Source: an uncultured Muribaculaceae bacterium (GTDB lineage Bacteria; Bacteroidota; Bacteroidia; Bacteroidales; Muribaculaceae). Taken from it: a stretch of 64,000 nucleotides of DNA. Location: contig CAJTTA010000006.1 of assembly GCA_910579305.1 (NCBI GenBank), positions 1-64,000 of the forward strand, in the 5' to 3' direction. The notes under the pieces are model-generated. The model did not search any database, had not been told where the DNA came from, and saw only the letters and a program-made list of their open reading frames with translations. Positions 15,383 to 22,778 of the stretch are shown here, one piece after another. The position numbers and the translations under genes were made by a program. Position 1 is the first letter of the stretch. Each line of letters begins with the position of its first letter.

Positions 15383-17038
15383 TCAGTAAGTGAATGTGGA
15401 ACCTCCGAGGAATTCACGCAGCAGACTCGTGCCGGGTATCTGCGTCTCCGGCAGAGGCATGAATTTGCTCAGAAACGTGAGAAGCCTGTAAGCCTCCGAA
15501 TACTCCGTCGCATCGTGCGGCACTCCGCGCAGAAGAGGCTCGGCATATTCCTTCATCACAGCTATCTCAAAGAGCAGCGAGGAATTGAACATGGCGTCGG
15601 CATTCTCCTGAAAAGGGAATATCCACTTATCCTCGCCCCGGCGCACTGAGGGCCAACGTCGCAAGGTGTCGAGAGCCGATGTGCTGCGATACTTGTGGTC
15701 GCGCACTATGCGGCGAAGCAGGCGCGTGTCGGTGGTGGAGATCCAGTTATGGTCATCGATCGAGAGAGTGGTGAGCGCCGAGACATACATCTTGAAGACC
15801 GACTCCACAGGCACATCGCCGAGCAATGCCGGATTCAGGCCATGTATCCCCTCCATCAGCAGCACATCATCCTTCTCAAGCCTGAGAGGACGCTTCTTCT
15901 CCACCCTGCGTCCGAGCTCAAAGCTATATGTGGGCAGATTAATCTCCTCTCCCCTCAGCAAAGCCTTGAGATGAGCGGAGAGCAACGGCAGGTCGAGGGC
16001 ATAGAGACTCTCAAAGTCATAGTCGCCGCTCACGGGATCGACCGGAGTCTGGTCGCGATTCACGAAGTAATCGTCGAGAGAGATCATCTTGGGCCTGAGC
16101 AGGCATGTCATGAGCTGTATGGCCAGGCGCTTGCATGTAGTGGTCTTGCCCGAAGAGGAGGGCCCGGCTATGAGCACGAAGCGCGCCCCGCGCTTGCGTA
16201 TGTCGTGGGCTATGGCGGCGAGCGACTGCGAGTGCAGGGCCTCGCTGAGATTGATGAGGTCGGATGAACGGCGCTCCTCCACCACCCTGTTAAGCTCTCC
16301 GGCATTGCTCACTCCCACCACCGCGTTGAAGCGCAGGTGCTCCTTGAAGGCATTATACATCTTCTTCTGCGGCACGCTCTTCTGCGGACATGTCATGTCG
16401 GCCGGATCAGGCGTAAGCAGCAGCAGTCCCTCCTCGTATGGCTCAAGGGCGAAGACTCCCACATCGGAGGTGCGAGGTGCCAGAGGGCCGTAATAAATGT
16501 CGGCAAGAGAGTCGAGAGTGTAATAGGTAGTGTAAAGCTCATGCAGACTCTCCAGCAGATTCACCTTGGCCATGAGGCCCTGGCTGCGGAATATCTCTAT
16601 GGCGTCGCGGGTGAGGCGATCATGACACTCAAATGGCAATGAGCGGGCTGCGAGCGAACGCATGCATACGGCCAGAGCCTCCACATCGGGAGTGATGACC
16701 TGCGGCTCCTTGTCGCGGGTGAGCAGCCGGCAGTAATGGCCGTGGCTTATGGAATGCTCTATGCACAGACGGGCCTCGGGATGCACCAGGCTCACTGCCC
16801 GGTAGAGCATCATGCAGAGCGAGCGCACGTACACCCGCAAGGAGGACGGATGCGAGGGACAGATGAATTCCACCTGTTTGGGCATAAATACCTGGAAGGA
16901 AAGAGGCTCTGTGCGATTGTTGACCCTGGCACAGATGGGGCTGAAGGGGAGCGGGCCTATGAGGCGGAGAATGTCGCTGAGACTCTCTCCCCCTTTTATG
17001 TCTATGTACGACTCCGTGTTGACGCAGTATATCTTCAT
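15383..17038 (-). CDS. Nucleoside (uridine-type) kinase with N-terminal TGS-like region
   Basis: 551 residues. The C-terminal half is a uridine kinase/phosphoribulokinase-like P-loop domain: Walker A LIAGPSSSGKTTTCKRLA (near 300), ISLDDYFVNRDQTPVD, and LLMEGIHGLNP as the Walker B region. The N-terminal half (about 1-60 TGS-like, then a ThrRS-type second domain containing HSISHGHYCRL) is the arrangement of the long nucleoside kinases typical of Bacteroidetes and Firmicutes. It likely phosphorylates pyrimidine nucleosides in salvage; substrate is unproven. It is last of a minus-strand operon with LdcA and a radical SAM protein (13-nt gap). Confidence 0.87.
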   Translation of the reverse strand: MKIYCVNTESYIDIKGGESLSDILRLIGPLPFSPICARVNNRTEPLSFQVFMPKQVEFICPSHPSSLRVYVRSLCMMLYRAVSLVHPEARLCIEHSISHGHYCRLLTRDKEPQVITPDVEALAVCMRSLAARSLPFECHDRLTRDAIEIFRSQGLMAKVNLLESLHELYTTYYTLDSLADIYYGPLAPRTSDVGVFALEPYEEGLLLLTPDPADMTCPQKSVPQKKMYNAFKEHLRFNAVVGVSNAGELNRVVEERRSSDLINLSEALHSQSLAAIAHDIRKRGARFVLIAGPSSSGKTTTCKRLAIQLMTCLLRPKMISLDDYFVNRDQTPVDPVSGDYDFESLYALDLPLLSAHLKALLRGEEINLPTYSFELGRRVEKKRPLRLEKDDVLLMEGIHGLNPALLGDVPVESVFKMYVSALTTLSIDDHNWISTTDTRLLRRIVRDHKYRSTSALDTLRRWPSVRRGEDKWIFPFQENADAMFNSSLLFEIAVMKEYAEPLLRGVPHDATEYSEAYRLLTFLSKFMPLPETQIPGTSLLREFLGGSTFTY

Positions 17039-17051
17039 GGTTTATACGGTA

Positions 17052-17984
17052 TTACTTATTTATTTCACTTCTGAGTGACGTGCCCCGGGGCGAGACGGAG
17101 AGTGTGACGGAGGCTCCGAGCGGAAGCGGGAGATTGTGGTCGACATGCCCGGCGGGGAAGCAGGCCGAGACAGGGCAGCTCACTCCCCATTCTCTCAGGC
17201 GCGCCCCGATCATGTGCGTGGTGGAGGGGAAATTAAGGTCAGGACGGGCCTGGGTAAACTGCCCCACTACTATCCCCTTCATCCTGTGCAGGGCGCCGGT
17301 GAGCTTGAGTTGCCACAGCATGCGCTCAGTGGCATAGATGGCCTCCCCCACATCCTCTATGAAGAGAATCGTATCCTCGCCCGGGGCGGGAGTAAGCACG
17401 TCCCAGGGGGTGCCCGTAAGATGCGAGAGCACAGCCAGGTTGCCCCCCACGAGTCTCCCCGTGGCAACCCCCTCTATGTCAAGCGGATGCGGAGGCACAT
17501 TATAATCCACTCCGGGAGAGGAGGACGTGAGCAGGCCCAGAAGCTGAAGAGTGCATGCGTCGTCGGCAGGCATGAGAGTGAGATGCTTCGCCATGGGAGC
17601 GTGAAGACTCACCAGTCCGGCCCGCTGCCAGAGAGCGTGAAGCACACTCACGTCGCTGAATCCCGCAAGCCACTTATGGCCGGCGGCCACAAGCTCCGCC
17701 GGGAGGTGCTCGAGCAGATGCACGCACCCGTAGCCTCCACGCGCGCAGAGTATAGCCTTCACAGAGTCGTCGGCCAGAGCATTCCTCATGTCGGCCACAC
17801 GCCCCTCAAGCAAAGAGGCATACGAACCGTAGGCCGGCCCCATGGCATGAGGCATGATCTTCACGCGGAAGCCGCGGGCCTCAAGGGCGCTGGCCGCTCC
17901 CCGCACATATTCGGCCTTCACCACAGTGGCCGGACTGACAATGGCCACGGCCTCGCCGGGGCACAGAGGATCGGGATACCTCAT
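17052..17984 (-). CDS. LD-carboxypeptidase (S66 family)
   Basis: Cleaves the terminal D-Ala from the L,D-linked tetrapeptide of muropeptides during peptidoglycan recycling. The 310 residues are full length. Family stretches include ILCARGGYGCVHLL, the nucleophile-bearing WLAGFSDVSVLHAL (Ser about 110), GGNLAVLSHLTGTPWD, the Glu in LFIEDVGEAIYATERML, and the late His in GHVDHNLPLPLG, together forming the Ser-Glu-His triad. No signal peptide, so it is cytosolic. It lies 2 nt after the radical SAM gene. Confidence 0.93.
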   Translation of the reverse strand: MRYPDPLCPGEAVAIVSPATVVKAEYVRGAASALEARGFRVKIMPHAMGPAYGSYASLLEGRVADMRNALADDSVKAILCARGGYGCVHLLEHLPAELVAAGHKWLAGFSDVSVLHALWQRAGLVSLHAPMAKHLTLMPADDACTLQLLGLLTSSSPGVDYNVPPHPLDIEGVATGRLVGGNLAVLSHLTGTPWDVLTPAPGEDTILFIEDVGEAIYATERMLWQLKLTGALHRMKGIVVGQFTQARPDLNFPSTTHMIGARLREWGVSCPVSACFPAGHVDHNLPLPLGASVTLSVSPRGTSLRSEINK

Positions 17985-17986
17985 GA

Positions 17987-18775
17987 TCAGTTCACCTGCA
18001 CATGTATGCCCGTGGCCAGCTCCATGCGCGCGCCTATCTCGCGCAATTCATCGGCAGGCACCTTGACCAGCTTCTCCTCGGGAGTGGCGCGGTCGATGCT
18101 GTAGAGCATTATCTCGCGCGGACGTATACGTCTGTAGGCCTCTATGAGCGCGTCCACCTCCTCGGCAGTAGTGTTGTCCACCGGCTGCCCCTCATGCTCG
18201 CCGCGGAGCATCATGGTCTGGATTATGGCCTGCCCGGCGAAGCGGCAGAGCTGAGCCGTCACGCGCTCCACGGTGAAATTCCTGTCGCCGGGGCGGTCTA
18301 TGAGCCTCATGGTGGCCTCTACAGCCGAGTCGAGCTTGAGTATATTGTTGTCGGCCTTCATAAGCGCCTCGCACACAGCCTCATCGCCCAGGCGCGTGCT
18401 GTTGCAGAGCACACTCACCTTGGCCTCGGGGAAATACTCCGAGCGCAAGGCTGCCACATCATGCAGAATTCCGGGGAAATCGGGATGCACCGTAGGCTCC
18501 CCGTTGCCCGAGAAAGTTATCACATCGAGCCTCTCACCCTTGCTCTTCATCTCCGCGAGCCTGTCGCGGAGCATCAAGGCCACGTCAGAGCGGCGCGGCA
18601 GGCCCGAAGTGCCCGGGCCTTGCGCGTTGTATCCCGCCTCGCAATAAAGGCAGTCGAAGGAGCACACCTTGCCGTCGGTGGGCGAGAGATTCACGCCAAG
18701 GCTCGTGCCGAGGCGCCGGCTATGGATGGGGCCGAATATCGTGGAGTGAAACAGCACCCGCTGGTCTTTACCCAT
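17987..18775 (-). CDS. Radical SAM protein of unassigned substrate
   Basis: 262 residues with a canonical 4Fe-4S motif CSFDCLYC (Cys38, Cys42, Cys45). The SAM-binding GNGEPT (VITFSGNGEPTVHPDF) follows, along with a strand pattern ending in LYSIDRATPEEKLVKV. It resembles the YfkA/MoaA-like radical SAM proteins found widely in Bacteroidetes, whose substrates are not known. There is no SPASM or other auxiliary cluster domain. It is first in the operon leading to the LD-carboxypeptidase and nucleoside kinase. Confidence 0.88.
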   Translation of the reverse strand: MGKDQRVLFHSTIFGPIHSRRLGTSLGVNLSPTDGKVCSFDCLYCEAGYNAQGPGTSGLPRRSDVALMLRDRLAEMKSKGERLDVITFSGNGEPTVHPDFPGILHDVAALRSEYFPEAKVSVLCNSTRLGDEAVCEALMKADNNILKLDSAVEATMRLIDRPGDRNFTVERVTAQLCRFAGQAIIQTMMLRGEHEGQPVDNTTAEEVDALIEAYRRIRPREIMLYSIDRATPEEKLVKVPADELREIGARMELATGIHVQVN

Positions 18776-18811
18776 AAGCGTAATCAGATTTAACAGATAG
18801 TTTTATAAGCG

Positions 18812-18819
18812 CAAATATA
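18812..18819 (-). promoter_or_regulatory. -7 box for the radical SAM operon
   Basis: The minus strand reads TATATTTG here, about 37 nt upstream of the radical SAM start codon at 18775. It is divergent from the nfnA promoter at 18903. Confidence 0.55.
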
Positions 18820-18902
18820 GCCAAAAATCACGAGATTCCGGAGGCCGTGAAAAAAATTTTTTAAAACACTCACGTCAGGGCGACATCGGAATTTACTGCG
18901 GT

Positions 18903-18934
18903 TTTGCGCAGATGAGAAAGTTTTTGTACCTTTG
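18903..18934 (+). promoter_or_regulatory. Promoter of nfnAB
   Basis: TTTG (18903-18906), 20 bp, TACCTTTG (18927-18934). Transcription should begin near 18941, giving a leader of about 115 nt before the GTG start of nfnA. Confidence 0.75.
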
Positions 18935-18941
18935 CCTCATA

Positions 18942-19054
18942 ATGAAGCCGTTTCTCGCAGACATGGCTTCAGCACATTTGAGAGAATGTCTTATTCAGAC
19001 ACTCCCCTGAGAAATATAAACTACTATAATATCAACTAATACCGAAACTACACA
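18942..19054 (+). other. Structured nfnA leader with a 22-codon ORF at the predicted transcript start
   Basis: The leader carries two short hairpins: GAAGCC/GGCTTC (about 18944-18970) and TGTCT/AGACA (about 18987-19002). An ORF of 22 codons runs from ATG 18942, almost exactly at the predicted transcription start, to TGA 19008-19010, overlapping both hairpins. It could be a leaderless leader peptide or a chance ORF. No known riboswitch class was recognised. Confidence 0.35.
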
Positions 19055-19912
19055 GTGTACCCCATTTTAAGCAAGACACTTTTGGCTCCACACATCTATG
19101 AGATCGTGGTGGATGCTCCGCGTGTGGCCCGCTCCGGGCAGCCGGGCCAGTTTGTGATTGTGCGCACTGATGCCAAGGGAGAGCGCATCCCTCTCACTAT
19201 CTGCGACTATGACCGGGAGAAAGGCTCAGTGACCCTTGTCATTCAGGAAATAGGCATATCCAGCCGCAAGATATGCGCCATGGAGGCTGGCGATGCCTTC
19301 GCCGACGTGGCCGGCCCTCTGGGACGTCCATCCGACCTTCTCGACCTTCCCGCCGAAGAGCTGAAGAAGAAGCGCATTCTCTTCGTGGCCGGCGGCCTGG
19401 GCACCGCACCCGTCTACCCCCAGGTGAAGTGGCTCCATGAGCAGGGAGTGGAGGCCGACGTGATCATAGGCGCCAAGAACAAGGACATGTTCACCTATGT
19501 GGAACCCATGCGCAAGGTGGGCCGTGTGCATCTCTGCACCGACGACGGCTCCGAGGGTTTCCACGGAATGGTCACCGGCCTCATAGAGCAGCTTGTGGAG
19601 AAAGAGGGCCGCGAGTTTGACCACTGCGTGATAATTGGCCCCATGATAATGATGAAGTTCGGAGCCATGACCACGAAGAAATACGGCATACCCACTATAG
19701 TGTCGCTCAACGCCCTGATGGTAGACGGCACAGGCATGTGCGGCGCCTGCCGCGTGACGGTGGACGGCAAGACCCGCTTCACCTGCGTGGAGGGCCCGGA
19801 ATTCGACGGCCATCTCGTGGACTACGACGAAGCTATGCGCCGCCAGGCCATGTATAAAGAAAACCCCAAGACTAATCCCGAAACCCATAAATGCTCCTGC
19901 CATGGCAACTAA
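19055..19912 (+). CDS. NfnA-like ferredoxin-NADP reductase small subunit (FAD/2Fe-2S)
   Basis: 285 residues from a GTG start; no ATG or other good start lies upstream in frame. It has the ferredoxin-reductase fold of dihydroorotate dehydrogenase electron-transfer and sulfide dehydrogenase subunits: an FAD-binding beta barrel (RSGQPGQFVIVR, RIPLTICDYD), an NAD-binding part (ILFVAGGLGTAPVYPQV) and a C-terminal 2Fe-2S site with Cys in GTGMCGACRV and RFTCVEGPEFDG. With the next gene it forms an NfnAB pair (NADH-dependent reduced ferredoxin:NADP oxidoreductase) that exchanges electrons by flavin bifurcation. The start of the large subunit lies 11 nt inside this gene. Confidence 0.88.
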   Translation: MYPILSKTLLAPHIYEIVVDAPRVARSGQPGQFVIVRTDAKGERIPLTICDYDREKGSVTLVIQEIGISSRKICAMEAGDAFADVAGPLGRPSDLLDLPAEELKKKRILFVAGGLGTAPVYPQVKWLHEQGVEADVIIGAKNKDMFTYVEPMRKVGRVHLCTDDGSEGFHGMVTGLIEQLVEKEGREFDHCVIIGPMIMMKFGAMTTKKYGIPTIVSLNALMVDGTGMCGACRVTVDGKTRFTCVEGPEFDGHLVDYDEAMRRQAMYKENPKTNPETHKCSCHGN

Positions 19913-21299
19913 AGGAAACAAGATACCCCGCACTCCGGTGCGCGAACAGGATCCGCTGAAGAGAGCGGCCAATTTTGAAGAAGTATGCCTTGGCTACAAT
20001 CAGGAAGAGGCCATGCTTGAGGCCACACGCTGCCTGCGCTGCCCCAAGCCCCGCTGCGTGCAGGCCTGCCCGGTGGGCATTGACATACCCGGATTCGTGG
20101 GACGTCTCGCAGAGGGCGACATAAAGGGCGCTGCCGAGGTGATAGCTCTCGACTCCAGCCTTCCCAGCGTGTGCGGACGTGTATGCCCGCAGGAGACCCA
20201 GTGTGAAGGTTCCTGCGTGCTCGGCATTAAGAGCGAGCCGCTCGCCATAGGCAAGCTCGAACGTTTCACCGGCGACTGGCGCATAGGCCACGCCGATGAG
20301 TTTGAAGCAGCTCCGGCACAGCCCCTCGGCAAGAAAGTGGCCGTGGTGGGCAGCGGGCCCTCGGGCCTCGCCTGCGCCAGCGACCTTGCTCGCCTCGGCT
20401 ACGACGTGACAATCTTCGAAGCCCTCCACAAGGCTGGAGGCGTGCTCGTATACGGCATTCCGGAATTCCGTCTCCCCAAGGAGGGCGTAGTGGCCCGAGA
20501 GGTGGCAAGCGTGGAGAAGCTCGGCGTGAAGATCGAGACAGACGTAGTGGTGGGGCGCACTCTCACCATAGACGCCCTCATGGATGAAGAGGGCTTCGAC
20601 GCCGTGTTCATCGGCTCGGGAGCAGGGCTTCCCCGCTTCATGAACATACCGGGCGAGAACCTCAACGGTGTCTTCTCGGCCAATGAGATGCTCACCCGCG
20701 CCAACCTCATGCACGCCTGGGAAGAAGAATACGACACCCCCATCTATCAGGGCGAGAAGGTCGTAGTGGTGGGCGGCGGCAATGTCGCCATGGATGCCGT
20801 GCGCACAGCCAGGCGTCTCGGTGCCGAGGCCACTATAGTATACCGCCGCAGCGAGGCCGAGCTGCCTGCCCGCGTGGAGGAGGTGCACCATGCCAAGGAG
20901 GAGGGCATAGAATTCAAGATGCTCACCAATCCCGTGGCCATCACAGGCGATGAGAGCGGCAAGGTGACCGGAATAGAATGTGTGCGCATGGAGCTTGGCG
21001 AACCCGATGCCAGCGGCCGCCGCAGCCCCGTGGAAGTGCCCGACAGCAAGTTCCGCATGGACTGCGATGTGGTCATCATGGCCCTCGGCACAAGCCCCAA
21101 CCCGCTCATTAAGGACACTACCGACGGGCTTGAAGTGAACCGCCGCGGCTGCCTCGTGGCCGATGATAACGGCGCCACTACCCGCGAAGGCGTCTTCGCC
21201 GGAGGCGATGCCGTGACAGGTGCTGCCACCGTGATTCTCGCCATGGGTGCGGGCCGCAAGGCCGCCGCAGCCATCCATGAGTATCTGTCAGGCAAGTAA
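19902..21299 (+). CDS. NfnB / small-subunit glutamate-synthase-like flavoprotein
   Basis: 465 residues often annotated as NADPH-dependent glutamate synthase (GltA). The N-terminal Cys-rich segment CLRCPKPRCVQACPVGID plus VCGRVCPQETQCEGSC binds two 4Fe-4S clusters. Two dinucleotide folds follow: VAVVGSGPSGLACASDLA (about 146) for FAD and VVVVGGGNVAMDAVRTARR (about 288) for NADPH. The final GVFAGGDAVTGAATVILAMGAGRKAA is the FAD-closing motif. Adjacency to the FAD/2Fe-2S subunit and absence of a large GltB favour NfnB over true glutamate synthase. Confidence 0.9.
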   Translation: MATKGNKIPRTPVREQDPLKRAANFEEVCLGYNQEEAMLEATRCLRCPKPRCVQACPVGIDIPGFVGRLAEGDIKGAAEVIALDSSLPSVCGRVCPQETQCEGSCVLGIKSEPLAIGKLERFTGDWRIGHADEFEAAPAQPLGKKVAVVGSGPSGLACASDLARLGYDVTIFEALHKAGGVLVYGIPEFRLPKEGVVAREVASVEKLGVKIETDVVVGRTLTIDALMDEEGFDAVFIGSGAGLPRFMNIPGENLNGVFSANEMLTRANLMHAWEEEYDTPIYQGEKVVVVGGGNVAMDAVRTARRLGAEATIVYRRSEAELPARVEEVHHAKEEGIEFKMLTNPVAITGDESGKVTGIECVRMELGEPDASGRRSPVEVPDSKFRMDCDVVIMALGTSPNPLIKDTTDGLEVNRRGCLVADDNGATTREGVFAGGDAVTGAATVILAMGAGRKAAAAIHEYLSGK

Positions 21300-21326
21300 A
21301 CCGCTATATATCAACCCATCATATAT

Positions 21327-21360
21327 AAGGACGCACTCACCTGCGTCCTTATTTCTTTTC
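21327..21360. terminator. Bidirectional terminator between nfnB and queG
   Basis: AAGGACGC (21327-21334) pairs with GCGTCCTT (21343-21350), followed by ATTTCTTTTC. The right arm overlaps the queG stop codon (21349-21351 on the minus strand), so the convergent genes share one compact hairpin. Confidence 0.75.
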
Positions 21361-22251
21361 AGAGGCTATGGAGAGGTTGGCCCGAAGCCCCTCCAGGCCT
21401 ATGCGCATGAGCGGCGTGCCGGCATAGCGGGCACGGAATTCCTCTTCGGTAAGAAGCATTATCTCCTCCTCATCCACATCCATGAGCTGAGGCAGAGTGG
21501 CAAGTTCCCTTACCTGAGTGGCGGGCGCACCCGAATTATGCGGACACACGTCCTGACACACGTCGCATCCTGCCAGGGTGGGACGCGGCAGCCACAGGGC
21601 GCTCCCCGGCTTCTCTATGGTGAGGGCCGAGATGCAGCGGCGGCAATCAGGCGAGGAAGAATGTGCCAGTGCGCCTGAAGGACATTCCCTCACGCAGGCG
21701 CCGCAGTCTCCGCAGCTTCCGGTGCAGGGAGGGTCAGGCTCCATGTCGACCGTGAGCAAGAGCTCGGCGAGAAACACCCTGCTCCCCGTCCCGGGAACGA
21801 TGAGCAGGCCATTGCGTCCGCAGAATCCCACCCCGGCCCTCACGGCCCAGTATCGCTCCATGAGCGGCGCCGAGTCGATACATATGCGCCACGACGCCCC
21901 CGTAGCCTCCCCTATCTTGCGGGCCACAGGCTTAATGGCCGAGCGCAGGGCATTGTGATAGTCGCGGCAATAGGCATAGCGGGCCAGATAGGGCCTGGAA
22001 GAGTCCCTGAGCACAGGCGGATCATAGGCCCATGCTGTAGAGACCACCGTGCGGCAACCTTCAAGCAGCCCACGCGGATCGCGCCTTAGTTCAGGATAAT
22101 TGCGCATATAGCCAAGCTCTCCGGCGTCGCCTCGCTCCATCCATGCCTCAAACGAGTCCAGGGCACCCTGAGAAACCTCCCCGGCCCGCGCAAACCCTAC
22201 GGCCGACGCACCGGCCTCCATAAGCAATCCTCTTATCTGCTCTTTATCCAT
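21349..22251 (-). CDS. queG: Epoxyqueuosine reductase
   Basis: Last step of queuosine biosynthesis: reduces epoxyqueuosine to queuosine in the anticodon of GUN tRNAs, using cobalamin and two 4Fe-4S clusters. Visible motifs are the cluster ligands CTGSCGDCGACVRECP and CDVCQDVCPHN, with the intervening CRRCISALTIEKPG. The open frame extends upstream to 22311, but the extra 20 residues are not conserved-looking. The ATG at 22251 (MDKEQIRGLLMEAGASAVGFA) gives the normal family N-terminus and 300 residues. Confidence 0.93.
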   Translation of the reverse strand: MDKEQIRGLLMEAGASAVGFARAGEVSQGALDSFEAWMERGDAGELGYMRNYPELRRDPRGLLEGCRTVVSTAWAYDPPVLRDSSRPYLARYAYCRDYHNALRSAIKPVARKIGEATGASWRICIDSAPLMERYWAVRAGVGFCGRNGLLIVPGTGSRVFLAELLLTVDMEPDPPCTGSCGDCGACVRECPSGALAHSSSPDCRRCISALTIEKPGSALWLPRPTLAGCDVCQDVCPHNSGAPATQVRELATLPQLMDVDEEEIMLLTEEEFRARYAGTPLMRIGLEGLRANLSIASEKK

Positions 22252-22329
22252 ATACTGATAACGAATCCCTTGCTCCCTAAATTTTAGAAAGAATGAGAAA
22301 ATGCGCCACAACTATTAAATTATGTTAAT

Positions 22330-22374
22330 AACTAAAGAAGTAGTTGTATAACTAAAAAATTAGTTATACCTTTG
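22330..22374 (+). promoter_or_regulatory. BlaI-type double operator over the blaI promoter
   Basis: Two palindromes: AACTA-N6-TAGTT (22330-22345) and TATAACTAA-N4-TTAGTTATA (22347-22368). Their centres are 20 bp apart, about two helical turns, so two repressor dimers would bind the same face. The second overlaps the -7 box TACCTTTG (22367-22374). The ACTA/TAGT half-sites are like those of BlaI/MecI repressors. The arrangement points to autorepression of the downstream pair. Confidence 0.75.
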
Positions 22375-22402
22375 CCTCACATCTACAGTTTACTTAGTGA
22401 TT

Positions 22403-22774
22403 ATGAAGAATCTCAAGCGTCTTACACCCAAAGAGGAAGAAATCATGAGTTGCTTCTGGCAACACGGCCCTCTCTTCGTGAGAGAACTGCTGGAGAAGCT
22501 CCCCGACCCCAGGCCGCATTTCAACACGGTGTCGACATTCGTGCGCGGCCTGGAGGCTAAGGGGTGGCTGTCTCACGAGCAAATAGGAAACTCCTACAGA
22601 TACGCCCCGGCTGTGGATGCAGCCGAATATCGCGACAAGTCGCTACATGGACTCGTGAGCCGCTTCTTCGACCGATCTTACGTGAGCTTTGTCTCCTCGC
22701 TGGTGAAGGATGAGAAAATATCCACCGATGAACTCCGTGAACTCATAGAGCGCATAGAGTCGCAAAAATCCTGA
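22403..22774 (+). CDS. BlaI/MecI-family transcriptional repressor
   Basis: 123 residues, with the winged-helix pattern RLTPKEEEIMSCFWQHGPLFVRELLEKL...HFNTVSTFVRGLEAKGWL and a C-terminal dimerisation helix region ending ELRELIERIES. ATG 22403 is chosen over the in-frame GTG at 22397 because it follows the promoter at a normal distance and gives the family N-terminus. It represses its own operon through the double operator upstream and is inactivated by cleavage when the neighbouring M56 sensor is triggered. It is not necessarily linked to beta-lactam resistance, since no beta-lactamase is nearby. Confidence 0.93.
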   Translation: MKNLKRLTPKEEEIMSCFWQHGPLFVRELLEKLPDPRPHFNTVSTFVRGLEAKGWLSHEQIGNSYRYAPAVDAAEYRDKSLHGLVSRFFDRSYVSFVSSLVKDEKISTDELRELIERIESQKS

Positions 22775-22778
22775 GCGT

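Noticed and set aside
19902..21299. True glutamate synthase small subunit
   Set aside because: No large GltB subunit is adjacent, and the partner is an FAD/2Fe-2S reductase; NfnB fits better.
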